Origin: Actinomycetota bacterium
GTDB lineage: Bacteria > Actinomycetota > Actinomycetes > Mycobacteriales > JACQDL01
NCBI GenBank assembly: GCA_016201065.1
Contig: JACQDL010000004.1
Location: 1-41,670, forward strand
Direction: 5' to 3'
Length of the DNA stretch: 41,670 nucleotides
Shown: one piece after another, positions 25,652 to 33,871 of the stretch
How positions within the stretch are numbered: position 1 is the first letter of the stretch
How the letters are laid out: each line of letters begins with the position of its first letter
Program-made: the position numbers and the translations under genes
The notes under the pieces: generated by a model
What the model saw: the letters and a program-made list of their open reading frames with translations, nothing else
The model's database searches: none
Told to the model about the DNA's origin: nothing

Positions 25652-26603
25652 CCGCTCGCCTGCCGGGCACGCTGACCTGCGGCATGACCTCGCTGGCCAC
25701 CAGCTCGACGTGGGCCAGATCGGTCAGGTCCAGCGTCTGCAGGTAGAACCGCTCCACACCGGTCGCCTCGGCGTAGCGGCCGAGCGCGTCCACCACCTCC
25801 GCCGGTGTCCCGGCGAGGCCGTGCTCCCGCAGCTCGGCGGGGTCCCGGCCGATCACCTCGGCCCGCCGCCGGACCTCGGCGTCGTCACGCCCGCAGCAGA
25901 GCACCAGCGCGGCGGAGCGGACCAGCGACGCGGGGTCCCGACCGACCGCCTCGCACGCGGCGCCGACCCGGTCGAACTGGGCCGCCGCGGCCCCGGCCGG
26001 CTCGAACGGCACGTTGAACTCGGCCGCGTAGCGGGCGGCGAGAGCCGGGGTCCGCACGGCGCCCATGCCACCGATCAGCAGCGGTGGGTGCGGGCGCTGC
26101 AGCGGCTTGGGCAACGCCGGGGAGTCGAACAGCTGGTAGTAGCGGCCCGGGTAGGTCACCGGCACACCCTCCGGGGCCTGCCACATCAGGGTGAGCAGCT
26201 CAAGCTGCTCGGCGAACCGGTCGAACCGCTCCCCCAGCTCCGGGAACGGGATGCCGTAGGCCCGGTGCTCGGCCTCGAACCAGCCGGCGCCGAGGCCGAG
26301 CTCGACCCGCCCACCGGACATCTCGTCGACCTGGGCGACGGCGATGGCCAGTGGCCCGGGCAGCCGGAACGTCGCCGCGGTGACCAGCGTGCCGAGCCGT
26401 ACCCGGGTGGTCTCCCGGGCCAGCCCGGCCAGCGTGATCCAGGCGTCGGTCGGTCCGGGCAGGCCGTCGCCGGGGCCCATCGCCAGGAAATGGTCGGATC
26501 GGAAGAACGCGTCGTAACCGGCGTCTTCGACAGCTCGCGCCAGGCGAACCAAGGTCTGATAGATGCCGCCTTGTTGCGGTTCGGTGAAGATGCGAAGTTC
26601 CAC
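25626..26603 (-). CDS. LLM-class F420-dependent oxidoreductase
   Basis: 325 residues of the bacterial luciferase-like (TIM-barrel) family: [49 protein letters not shown] and [12 protein letters not shown] are the usual F420-type motifs. Substrate unknown. The GTG at 26603 follows a TACTCT element by six bases. Near its C-terminus VSVPG occurs twice, from a short duplication at the point where the gene runs into lipB (26-base convergent overlap); this tail is probably a recent extension. It interrupts the lipB-lipA pair, which are usually adjacent. Confidence 0.9.
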   Translation of the reverse strand: MELRIFTEPQQGGIYQTLVRLARAVEDAGYDAFFRSDHFLAMGPGDGLPGPTDAWITLAGLARETTRVRLGTLVTAATFRLPGPLAIAVAQVDEMSGGRVELGLGAGWFEAEHRAYGIPFPELGERFDRFAEQLELLTLMWQAPEGVPVTYPGRYYQLFDSPALPKPLQRPHPPLLIGGMGAVRTPALAARYAAEFNVPFEPAGAAAAQFDRVGAACEAVGRDPASLVRSAALVLCCGRDDAEVRRRAEVIGRDPAELREHGLAGTPAEVVDALGRYAEATGVERFYLQTLDLTDLAHVELVASEVMPQVSVPGRRAVSVPGAQR

Positions 26604-26609
26604 GTCCGC

Positions 26610-26615
26610 AGAGTA
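26610..26615 (-). promoter_or_regulatory. -10 element (TACTCT on the minus strand) for the F420 oxidoreductase gene
   Basis: TACTCT on the minus strand ends six bases before GTG 26603. Together with the lipA element at 26634 it gives two divergent leaderless promoters inside a 43-base gap. Confidence 0.5.
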
Positions 26616-26633
26616 CGGCTACCCCGTGCGGCG

Positions 26634-26639
26634 TAGTCT
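26634..26639 (+). promoter_or_regulatory. -10 element (TAGTCT) for lipA
   Basis: TAGTCT ends seven bases before GTG 26647, with no ribosome binding site. Its -35 region overlaps the start of the divergent oxidoreductase gene. Confidence 0.5.
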
Positions 26640-26646
26640 GGGGGCC

Positions 26647-27573
26647 GTGACCATCGCACCGGAGGGCCGCCGGCTGCTGCGGGTAGAGGCCCGGAACAGC
26701 CAGACGCCGATCGAGCGCAAGCCCTCCTGGATCAAGACCCGGATGCGGACCGGACCGGAGTTCACCGAGCTGCGTGGGCTGGTCCGCCGCGAGGGGTTGA
26801 ACACGGTGTGCGAGCAGGCCGGCTGCCCGAACATCTACGAGTGCTGGGAGGACCGCGAGGCGACCTTCCTCATCGGTGGCGAGCAGTGCACCCGCCGCTG
26901 CGACTTCTGCCAGATCGACACCGGCCGACCGGCCGACCTCGACGTCGACGAGCCGCGCCGGGTCGCCGGGTCGGTGCGGGCGATGGGGCTGCGGTACGCC
27001 ACGGTGACCGGGGTGGCCCGGGACGACCTCCCCGACGGTGGGGCATGGCTGTACGCCGAGACGGTGCGGCAGATCCATACCACGGTGCCCGGTTGCGGGG
27101 TCGAGCTGCTGATCCCGGACTTCGACGCCGCTGACGCGTCGCTGGCCGAGGTGTTCGGGGCCGCCCCCGAGGTGCTCGCACACAACATCGAGACGGTGCC
27201 CCGGATCTTCCGGCGGGTCAGGCCGGGCTTCCGGTACGAGCGCAGCCTCGCGGTGATCGCGGCGGCCAACGCGGCCGGCCTGGTGACGAAGTCCAACCTG
27301 ATCCTGGGCCTCGGCGAGGAGCGTGCGGAGATCGACGCCACGATGCGGGACCTGCGCGAGGCCGGCTGCAACCTGCTCACGATCACCCAGTACCTGCGGC
27401 CGTCGGCCCGGCACCATCCGATCGCCCGCTGGGTCGAGCCGGCGGAGTTCGACGAGCTCGCCGAGCAGGCCGAGGCGTTCGGCTTCGCGGGCGTGCTCAG
27501 CGGCCCGCTGGTCCGCTCCTCCTACCGCGCCGGCCGGCTGTACCAGCAGGCCAGCACCGCTCGGCAGCGCTGA
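26647..27573 (+). CDS. lipA: Lipoyl synthase LipA
   Basis: 308 residues. Radical-SAM enzyme that inserts two sulfurs into protein-bound octanoyl groups. The radical-SAM cysteines are Cys81, Cys85 and Cys88 (CTRRCDFC); the auxiliary cluster cysteines are Cys55, Cys60 and Cys66 ([12 protein letters not shown]); the conserved serine is in VRSSYRAG near the C-terminus. It needs Fe-S assembly, for which ErpA at 6038 is a candidate donor. Start GTG 26647 from the leaderless -10; the upstream frame is unrelated. A strong hairpin follows the stop. Confidence 0.95.
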   Translation: MTIAPEGRRLLRVEARNSQTPIERKPSWIKTRMRTGPEFTELRGLVRREGLNTVCEQAGCPNIYECWEDREATFLIGGEQCTRRCDFCQIDTGRPADLDVDEPRRVAGSVRAMGLRYATVTGVARDDLPDGGAWLYAETVRQIHTTVPGCGVELLIPDFDAADASLAEVFGAAPEVLAHNIETVPRIFRRVRPGFRYERSLAVIAAANAAGLVTKSNLILGLGEERAEIDATMRDLREAGCNLLTITQYLRPSARHHPIARWVEPAEFDELAEQAEAFGFAGVLSGPLVRSSYRAGRLYQQASTARQR

Positions 27574-27577
27574 CGGC

Positions 27578-27617
27578 GGCCGCCTCCCGGCCCGCGCACG
27601 GCGGCCGGGAGGCGGCC
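27578..27617 (+). terminator. 15-bp perfect hairpin after lipA
   Basis: GGCCGCCTCCCGGCC at 27578-27592 pairs exactly with 27603-27617 around a 10-base loop, four bases past the lipA stop. There is no T-run. The next gene's -10 element starts two bases after the stem, so the hairpin occupies that promoter's -35 region. Confidence 0.75.
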
Positions 27618-27618
27618 C

Positions 27619-27624
27619 TATGCT
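27619..27624 (+). promoter_or_regulatory. -10 element (TATGCT) for the DUF4191 gene
   Basis: TATGCT ends seven bases before ATG 27632. This favours ATG 27632 over the in-frame ATG 27620, which lies inside the element. Confidence 0.5.
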
Positions 27625-27631
27625 GGGCACC

Positions 27632-28387
27632 ATGGCGAAGGATTCCACCGGGCTCAGCCGCGCCGACAAGCGGGCGGGCAGCAAGGCCGCGCGCAAGGCC
27701 AAGCGGGTCCGGCGCAAGGACAGCTGGGTCCAGATGTGGGTGGCCTTCAAGATCACCAGACGGCGCGACCGAGCGATGGTGTGGTGGCTGCTGGCCGCGC
27801 TGGTCGGGATCACCGGGGTGGTTTTCGCCGGGCTGACCCTGCTGGGCGTGTTCTGGCCGGTCGGCCTGCTGTTCGGGCTGACCCTCGGCGTTCTCGTCGC
27901 AATGATCATCTTCAGCCGGCGGGCGCAGAACGCCGCGTTCGCCGAGGCCGATGGGCAGCCCGGGGCCGCCGCCTGGGTCCTGCAGAACATGCGTGGCAAG
28001 TGGCTGGTGACGCCGACCGTGACCGGTAACGCCCAGTTCGACACCGTGCACCGGGTGCTGGGCCGGCCAGGGGTCATCCTGGTCGGGGAGGGCGCGCCGC
28101 ACCGGCTCAAGGGTCTGCTGTCGCAGGAGAAGAAGCGGGTGGCCCGGGTGGTCGGCGACACGCCGATCTACGACGTCGTGGTCGGCACCGAGGCCGACCA
28201 GGTTCCGCTGCGGAAGCTGCAGAACCACCTGATCAAGCTGCCCAGCAACCTCACGCCCGCGCAGGTCACCCAGGTCGACAAGCGGTTGCAGGCGCTGGCC
28301 GCGGGCCGGCCGGCGATGCCCAAGGGGCCGCTGCCGAAGAACGTCAAGGGGCTGACCGGGCTGCAACGCACGATCCGGCGCCGCTGA
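27632..28387 (+). CDS. DUF4191 membrane protein
   Basis: 251 residues. A very basic N-terminus ([12 protein letters not shown]) leads into two close membrane segments (about 48-66 and 70-90), then a cytoplasmic domain of about 150 residues with [20 protein letters not shown] and [10 protein letters not shown], and a basic tail ending IRRR. This is the DUF4191 family, represented by Rv2219 directly after lipA in M. tuberculosis. Function unknown. The conserved position between lipA and glnA is the only clue. It ends 110 bases before glnA. Confidence 0.87.
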   Translation: MAKDSTGLSRADKRAGSKAARKAKRVRRKDSWVQMWVAFKITRRRDRAMVWWLLAALVGITGVVFAGLTLLGVFWPVGLLFGLTLGVLVAMIIFSRRAQNAAFAEADGQPGAAAWVLQNMRGKWLVTPTVTGNAQFDTVHRVLGRPGVILVGEGAPHRLKGLLSQEKKRVARVVGDTPIYDVVVGTEADQVPLRKLQNHLIKLPSNLTPAQVTQVDKRLQALAAGRPAMPKGPLPKNVKGLTGLQRTIRRR

Positions 28388-28411
28388 CGACCAACCCCAA
28401 TGGGCTACCTC

Positions 28412-28449
28412 GTAACGACCCGGAAACACCGGCGTCACGGCCGGGCAAT
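28412..28449 (+). promoter_or_regulatory. GlnR-binding box upstream of glnA
   Basis: GTAAC (28412), GAAAC (28423), GTCAC (28434) and GCAAT (28445) follow each other with exactly six bases between elements, the arrangement known for actinobacterial GlnR sites (GTNAC-n6-GAAAC repeated). Three elements match well and the fourth is weaker. A TACCGT element about 10 bases downstream is a possible -10, so the box lies where an activator would act. The site is 49 bases before the glnA ATG. Confidence 0.85.
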
Positions 28450-28497
28450 GCTGCGGCCATACCGTCGCCGTACCTGACGAGCAACCCCGGAGGACGG

Positions 28498-29922
28498 ATG
28501 TTCAGCAGCCCCGACGAGGTCCTGAAGTACATCAAGGACAACGACGTCAAGTACGTCGACGTCCGCTTCTGCGACCTTCCTGGCGTCATGCAGCACTTCA
28601 ACGTGCCGGCCACGTCGTTCACGGCCAGCGTGTTCACCGACGGGCTGGCGTTCGACGGGTCGTCGATCCGCGGCTTCCAGCAGATCCACGAGTCCGACAT
28701 GCTGCTGCTACCCGACGCAAGCACGGCGGTGGTGGACCCGTTCCGCGCCGAGAAGACGCTCAACATGAACTTCTTCATCCACGACCCGCTGACCCGTGAG
28801 CCGTACAGCCGGGACCCGCGCAACATCGCCCGCAAGGCCGAGGCGTACCTGCGCGGCTCGCAGATCGCCGACACCGCCTACTTCGGTGCCGAGGCCGAGT
28901 TCTACATCTTCGACTCCGTCCGCTACGACACCACCCAGAACTCCGGCTACTACTACGTCGACTCGCAGGCCGGCGCCTGGAACTCCGGCCGCGAGGAGGA
29001 GGGTGGCAACAAGGGGTACAAGGTCCGCTACAAGGGCGGGTACTTCCCGGTCAGCCCGTACGACCAGTACGCCGACATCCGGGACGAGATGTCGACCACC
29101 CTGCAGGACGTGGGGCTCATCGTCGAGCGGGCCCACCACGAGGTCGGCACGGCGGGGCAGGCGGAGATCAACTACAGGTTCGACACCCTGCTGCACGCGG
29201 CCGACGGCCTCATGCTCTTCAAGTACGTGATCAAGAACGTCGGCTGGCGGCTCGGCAAGACCGTGACGTTCATGCCGAAGCCGCTCTTCGGCGACAACGG
29301 CTCGGGCATGCACACCCACCAGTCGCTGTGGAAGGACGGCGTGCCGCTGTTCTACGACGAGGTCGGCTACGGCGGCCTGTCCGACCTGGCCCGCTACTAC
29401 ATCGGTGGGCTGCTCACCCACGCCCCGTCGCTGCTGGCCTTCACCAACCCGACCACGAACTCCTACCACCGCCTGGTGCCCGGATACGAGGCGCCGGTCA
29501 ACCTCGTCTACAGCCAGCGCAACCGGTCGGCGGCCTGCCGGATCCCGATCACCGGGGCGGACCCGAAGGCGAAGCGGGTGGAGTTCCGGGTGCCCGACCC
29601 GTCATGCAACCCGTACCTGGCGTTCTCCGCCATGATGCTGGCCGGCATGGACGGCATCAAGAACAAGATCGAACCGCCGGCACCGGTGGACAAGGACCTC
29701 TACGAGCTGCCGCCGGACGAGGCGAGGACGGTGCCGCAGGTGCCGGGTTCTCTGGACGCCGTGCTCGACAGCCTGGAGCGCGACCACGACTACCTGCTTG
29801 AGGGCGGCGTCTTCACGCCCGACCTGATCGAGACGTGGGTCGAGTACAAGCGCGCCAACGAGGTCGACGCGATCCGGCTGCGCCCGCACCCGCACGAGTT
29901 CGCGATGTACTACGACGTCTGA
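28498..29922 (+). CDS. glnA: Glutamine synthetase type I
   Basis: 474 residues, full GS-I beta length. Diagnostic parts: [20 protein letters not shown], the [12 protein letters not shown] loop, and the adenylylation site Tyr402 in [10 protein letters not shown]. It makes glutamine from glutamate, ammonia and ATP as a dodecamer in the cytoplasm. GGAGG lies before ATG 28498. The upstream GlnR box and the tyrosine indicate both transcriptional and covalent control; the modifying enzyme GlnE is encoded convergently just downstream. The counterpart in M. tuberculosis is glnA1 in the same order. Confidence 0.96.
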   Translation: MFSSPDEVLKYIKDNDVKYVDVRFCDLPGVMQHFNVPATSFTASVFTDGLAFDGSSIRGFQQIHESDMLLLPDASTAVVDPFRAEKTLNMNFFIHDPLTREPYSRDPRNIARKAEAYLRGSQIADTAYFGAEAEFYIFDSVRYDTTQNSGYYYVDSQAGAWNSGREEEGGNKGYKVRYKGGYFPVSPYDQYADIRDEMSTTLQDVGLIVERAHHEVGTAGQAEINYRFDTLLHAADGLMLFKYVIKNVGWRLGKTVTFMPKPLFGDNGSGMHTHQSLWKDGVPLFYDEVGYGGLSDLARYYIGGLLTHAPSLLAFTNPTTNSYHRLVPGYEAPVNLVYSQRNRSAACRIPITGADPKAKRVEFRVPDPSCNPYLAFSAMMLAGMDGIKNKIEPPAPVDKDLYELPPDEARTVPQVPGSLDAVLDSLERDHDYLLEGGVFTPDLIETWVEYKRANEVDAIRLRPHPHEFAMYYDV

Positions 29923-29956
29923 TCGACATCGGACCGCCCGACCCACCCAGCGTGTT

Positions 29957-29996
29957 CCTGACCGGCGGACCCGGACGACCGGGCCCGCCGGTCAGG
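29957..29996. terminator. Bidirectional hairpin between glnA and glnE
   Basis: CCTGACCGGCGGACCCGG at 29957-29974 pairs with 29979-29996 (17 of 18 positions) around an ACGA loop. It lies 35 bases past the glnA stop and includes the glnE stop codon itself (29992-29994). It should stop transcription from both sides. Confidence 0.75.
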
Positions 29997-32900
29997 TGTA
30001 GAAGACCCGTTCGACCACCCGCCGGGCGCGCCTGGTCGCCCGCCGGTAGTCGTCGAGGAGCTGGCCGGGGTCGCGACCGGGCGGGTAGCCCATCACCCGG
30101 GCGACCGCCCCGAGATCGCGGCTGTGCCGGGGCAACTGGTCGCCGGCCCGGCCCCGGACCAGCATGATGGCGTTGCGGGCGCGGGTGGCCATCCGCCAGG
30201 CCGCATCCAGCGCCGCCGCCTCGTCCCGCCCCAGCAGGCCAGCCTCGGTGGCTGCCCGCAGCGCCGGCAGGGTGCCCGTGGTGCGCAACCCTGGTTCGGC
30301 GTGGGCGTGCTGGAGCTGGAGGAGCTGGACCGTCCACTCCACGTCGGCCAGGCCGCCGCGGCCGAGCTTGGTGTGGGTGGCCGGATCGGCGTCGCGGGGC
30401 AGCCGCTCGCTGTCCACCCGGGCCTTGATCCGGCGGATCTCGGTCACCGCCGCGGGTGACAGGCCGCCGCGGGGGTAGCGCAGCGGGTCGATCAGCTCCT
30501 GGAACCGCCGGCCGAGGGCGGCGTCACCGGCGATCGGGACCGCCCGCAGCAGCGCCTGCACCTCCCACACGTCGACCCACCGCTGGTAGTAGCTGGCGTA
30601 GCCGCCGAGGCTCCGCACCAGCGCGCCGTTCTTCCCCTCCGGCCGCAGGTCGGCGTCCACCAGCAGCGGCGGGTCGGGGGCGGGCTGGCCGAGCAGCGTT
30701 CGGGTCCGCTCGGCGACCGCGCGGGCCGCCTCGCCGGCCTCCCGCTCGTCGCCCCCGTCAACCGGTTCGTGCACGAACAGCACGTCGGCGTCGGATCCGT
30801 AGCCGAGCTCGGCGCCACCCAACCGGCCCATGGCGATCACCGCGATCCGGGTGGGGAGCTCACCGGCCTCGCCGGCCACCGACCGGATGGCGACGTCGAG
30901 GGCCGCCCGCAGGGTGGCGTGGGCGACGGCGGTCAGGGCCGCCGCGGTGTCCGCCACCTCCGACAGCCCCAGCACGTCGGCGCAGGCGGTCCGGAGCAGC
31001 TCCTGCCGGCGCAACGCCCGGGCCACCGCGACCGCCGACTCCGGATCGGCGTGCCGGGCAACCGCACCACGCATCGCCCGGGACAGCACCGTGGGGTCAC
31101 GCGGGACCAGCTCGGTGTCGTCGCCGAGCAGCCGCAGCGCCTCCGGCGCCCGCAGCAGCAGGTCGGCGACGAACCGGGACGAGCCGAGCACCGTGGCGAG
31201 CCGGTCGGCAACCTGCCCCTCGTCCCGCAGCAGCCTCAGGTACCACGGGGTGTCCTGGAGCGCGTCGGACACCCGCCGGTAGCCCAACAGCCCGGCGTCC
31301 GGGTCGGGCGCGTCGGCGAACCGGGCCAGCAGGACCGGAAGCAGGGTGCGTTGGATCGCCGCGCGCCGCGACACCCCAGCCGTCAACGCCGCCAGGTGCC
31401 GCAGCGCGCCATCGGGATCGCCGAAGCCGAGCGCCTCCAGCCGCTGCCGCGCGGCCTCCGGCGTCAGCCGGAGCTGGTCCGCCGGCACCCGGGCGACGGC
31501 GGTGAGCAGTGGTCGGTAGAAGAGCTGCTCGTGCAGCCGCCGGACATCCCGCGCGTGCCGGGTCCGCAGCGCCTCGAACGCGGTCACCGCGGCATCCTCC
31601 CGGCCGCCGCCGGCCCCGGGCGCCTCGCGGGCGGGCTGGCCCGACTGCGCGGACCCCGACGGGCTCCCCATCGCGCGGGCCAGCCAGCGCAGCCCCGCCG
31701 GGTCGTCCGGGATGAGGTGGGTACGGCGCAGCCGCTGCAGCTGGAGGCGGTGCTCCACGGCCCGCAGGAAACGGTAGGACTCGGCGAAGGCGATGGCGTC
31801 GGCCCGCCCGACGTACCCGCCTCGGGCCAGCGCGTCCAGGGCGAGGAGGGTGGTACCGCTGCGCACCGCCTCGTCCGTGCGCCCGTGCACCAGCTGGAGG
31901 AGCTGGACGGCGAACTCGACGTCCCGCAGCCCGCCCGGACCGAGCTTGACCTCCCGCGCAGCGATCGCGGCCGGCACATGCTCCTCGACCCGCCGGCGCA
32001 TGATCTGGACATCCTCGACGAAGCCGGCCCGATCGGCCGCGGCCCACACCATCGGGGTGAGCCGGTCCAGGTACTCCTGGCCGAGCTCCGGGTCACCCGC
32101 GACCGGGCGGGCCTTGAGCAGCGCCTGGAACTCCCAGGTCCGCGCCCACCGGCGGTAGTACGCCTCGTGGCTGGCGACGGTGCGGACCAGGTGGCCGGCC
32201 TTGCCCTCCGGGCGCAGCGCGGCATCGACGGGCCAGGCCACCTCAGCGCACACCCGCATCAGCCCGCTGGCCAGCGCCGTGGCGGTGGCCAGCGCGGTGA
32301 CCTCGGCCGCGCCCCCGGCGGGCTCGGCCACGAAGATCACGTCAACGTCGGACTGGTAGTTGAGCTCGGCACCGCCGCACTTGCCCATGCCGATCACGGC
32401 GAGCCGGCAGGGTGCCGCGTGTGCGGGCAGCTCGGCGAGGGCGACGGCGTGGGCGGCGGTGAGCACCGCCGCGGCGAGGTCGGCCAGAGTCGCCGCGACC
32501 TCCTCGAGGCTCAACGTCCCGGTGAGGTCATGACCCGCGATCACGATGACCCGGCGCCGGTACGCGGTGCGCAGGTCGGCCAGCACCTCCGGACCGGCGC
32601 CACGCGCCCGCCCGCCAGCACTCCCCCGCGGCGGGTCGGCCGGGTCCGCGCCGACGGCCGTGAGCAGCTCGGCGGTGAGCGCTGCCGGCTCGACCCGCCC
32701 GGACCACCCTCCGTCGAGGGGGCGCTCGTCGTCGAGGAGGCGCCAGTCGTCAGGGTGCGCGCCGAGGTGGTCGGCGAGCGCGATGCTCGCACCGAGCACG
32801 GCGAGCAGCCGGTCCCGCAGACCTCCGCTGACCCGCAGCCGGGTCAGCAGCGGGTCGGGGTCCGGCTGTGCCTCGACGAGCCGGACCAGGGCACCAACCG

Positions 32901-33081
32901 CGCGGTCCGGGTCAGCGGTGCGTGCCAGCGCCGTGACCACGGTGGAGGCGGCCGGATCGGCCGGCTCGCGGCGGGTGGCGTCCCACAGCCCGATGCCAGC
33001 GAGCAGGCCGGCGGTGCGCTCCGCGTCGGCGTAGCCGAGCCGCGCGAGCGGGGCGGTGGCCCGTGCCATCGGCGAGCTCAC
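29992..33081 (-). CDS. glnE: Bifunctional glutamine synthetase adenylyltransferase/deadenylase
   Basis: 1029 residues, slightly longer than E. coli GlnE (about 946). Two nucleotidyltransferase halves are visible: MGKCGGAELNYQSDVDVIFV in the N-terminal half and MGRLGGAELGYGSDADVLFV in the C-terminal half, each followed by an RPEGK stretch (LRPEGKAGHLV and LRPEGKNGALV). It adds AMP to, and removes it from, the tyrosine of GlnA. The GTG at 33081 is five bases past the amidotransferase stop, so it is the last gene of the glnA2-amidotransferase-glnE operon. No GlnB/PII gene lies in the window. Confidence 0.95.
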   Translation of the reverse strand: MSSPMARATAPLARLGYADAERTAGLLAGIGLWDATRREPADPAASTVVTALARTADPDRAVGALVRLVEAQPDPDPLLTRLRVSGGLRDRLLAVLGASIALADHLGAHPDDWRLLDDERPLDGGWSGRVEPAALTAELLTAVGADPADPPRGSAGGRARGAGPEVLADLRTAYRRRVIVIAGHDLTGTLSLEEVAATLADLAAAVLTAAHAVALAELPAHAAPCRLAVIGMGKCGGAELNYQSDVDVIFVAEPAGGAAEVTALATATALASGLMRVCAEVAWPVDAALRPEGKAGHLVRTVASHEAYYRRWARTWEFQALLKARPVAGDPELGQEYLDRLTPMVWAAADRAGFVEDVQIMRRRVEEHVPAAIAAREVKLGPGGLRDVEFAVQLLQLVHGRTDEAVRSGTTLLALDALARGGYVGRADAIAFAESYRFLRAVEHRLQLQRLRRTHLIPDDPAGLRWLARAMGSPSGSAQSGQPAREAPGAGGGREDAAVTAFEALRTRHARDVRRLHEQLFYRPLLTAVARVPADQLRLTPEAARQRLEALGFGDPDGALRHLAALTAGVSRRAAIQRTLLPVLLARFADAPDPDAGLLGYRRVSDALQDTPWYLRLLRDEGQVADRLATVLGSSRFVADLLLRAPEALRLLGDDTELVPRDPTVLSRAMRGAVARHADPESAVAVARALRRQELLRTACADVLGLSEVADTAAALTAVAHATLRAALDVAIRSVAGEAGELPTRIAVIAMGRLGGAELGYGSDADVLFVHEPVDGGDEREAGEAARAVAERTRTLLGQPAPDPPLLVDADLRPEGKNGALVRSLGGYASYYQRWVDVWEVQALLRAVPIAGDAALGRRFQELIDPLRYPRGGLSPAAVTEIRRIKARVDSERLPRDADPATHTKLGRGGLADVEWTVQLLQLQHAHAEPGLRTTGTLPALRAATEAGLLGRDEAAALDAAWRMATRARNAIMLVRGRAGDQLPRHSRDLGAVARVMGYPPGRDPGQLLDDYRRATRRARRVVERVFYT

Positions 33082-33086
33082 CAGCG

Positions 33087-33854
33087 TCAGCGGGCCCAGC
33101 TCGGCAGCTCACCGCGACGGAGCTGGTCCTCCTGCCGGATCAGGTCGGCGAACCGACCGACGAACGGCCCCCACACGTCGGCCATGGCCAGATGTGCCTC
33201 GTCCAGCGCGGCCAGCACGGCCGGCACCCGGCTGGGGTCCACACCGTGGCGAGCCAGCTCCGCAGCGTCCTCCTCGGCCCACAGCCGCACCACCTCCGGC
33301 GTCGTCTCGATGTGGAACTGCAGCCCCCAGGCCCGATCGCCGACCCGGAACGCCTGCACCGCGTGTCGCGGCGAGCTGGCCAGCAGCACGGCGCCGGGCG
33401 GCAGCAGGGTGACCTCGTCGTAGTGCCACTGGAGCACGTCCGGGCTCAGCGGCACAGGTCCGAACAACGGGTCGGTGCCTGCGGCGTCCCGCTTGGCGAC
33501 GAGCGCGGGGCCGATCTCCGGGCCGTCCGGGTTCGGGGCGACCCGGCCGTTGAGCGCCACCGCGAGCTGCTGGGCGCCGAGGCAGATCGCCAGGGTGGGT
33601 GTCCGCTGCGCGACCGCCGCGCGCAGCAGCTCCCGGACCTCGGCGAGCCACGGCCCGGGATGGTCGTCGATCGCCGAGGCGGCGCCGCCGAGCACCACCA
33701 CGCCGGCGTACCCGGTCGGGTCGGTGGGCAGCGTGGCGCCCGCGTGCGCGGCGATCACCTCGGTCAGCACGCCGGCCTCGCGCAGCCACCGCCCCAGCGG
33801 ACCCGGCGGGTCGGAGGGGTCCTGCTGGATCAGCAGTACGGTCGGGAGGCGCAC
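33087..33854 (-). CDS. Class I glutamine amidotransferase (GMP-synthase-like)
   Basis: 255 residues. The catalytic triad is visible: Cys91 in AICLGAQQLA, His181 and Glu183 in LQFHIETTPE; VVLGGAASAID is the loop near the oxyanion site. It is a free-standing GATase1 domain like the GuaA-type family, which releases ammonia from glutamine or cuts gamma-glutamyl compounds. The GTG at 33854 fits homology and sits six bases past a TACGCT element, although the gene is also only 17 bases past the glnA2 stop. Placed between glnA2 and glnE, it probably acts in glutamine or gamma-glutamyl metabolism (inference). The true substrate is unknown. Confidence 0.88.
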   Translation of the reverse strand: MRLPTVLLIQQDPSDPPGPLGRWLREAGVLTEVIAAHAGATLPTDPTGYAGVVVLGGAASAIDDHPGPWLAEVRELLRAAVAQRTPTLAICLGAQQLAVALNGRVAPNPDGPEIGPALVAKRDAAGTDPLFGPVPLSPDVLQWHYDEVTLLPPGAVLLASSPRHAVQAFRVGDRAWGLQFHIETTPEVVRLWAEEDAAELARHGVDPSRVPAVLAALDEAHLAMADVWGPFVGRFADLIRQEDQLRRGELPSWAR

Positions 33855-33860
33855 CTGGCG

Positions 33861-33866
33861 AGCGTA
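33861..33866 (-). promoter_or_regulatory. -10 element (TACGCT on the minus strand) inside the glnA2-glnE operon
   Basis: TACGCT on the minus strand ends six bases before GTG 33854. It may give the amidotransferase and glnE a promoter of their own in addition to the one ahead of glnA2. Confidence 0.35.
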
Positions 33867-33871
33867 GCGGG

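Noticed and set aside
30769-33423. 884-codon open frame opposite glnE
   Set aside because: No family motif, composition typical of antisense to a GC-rich gene; glnE on the other strand has full family support.
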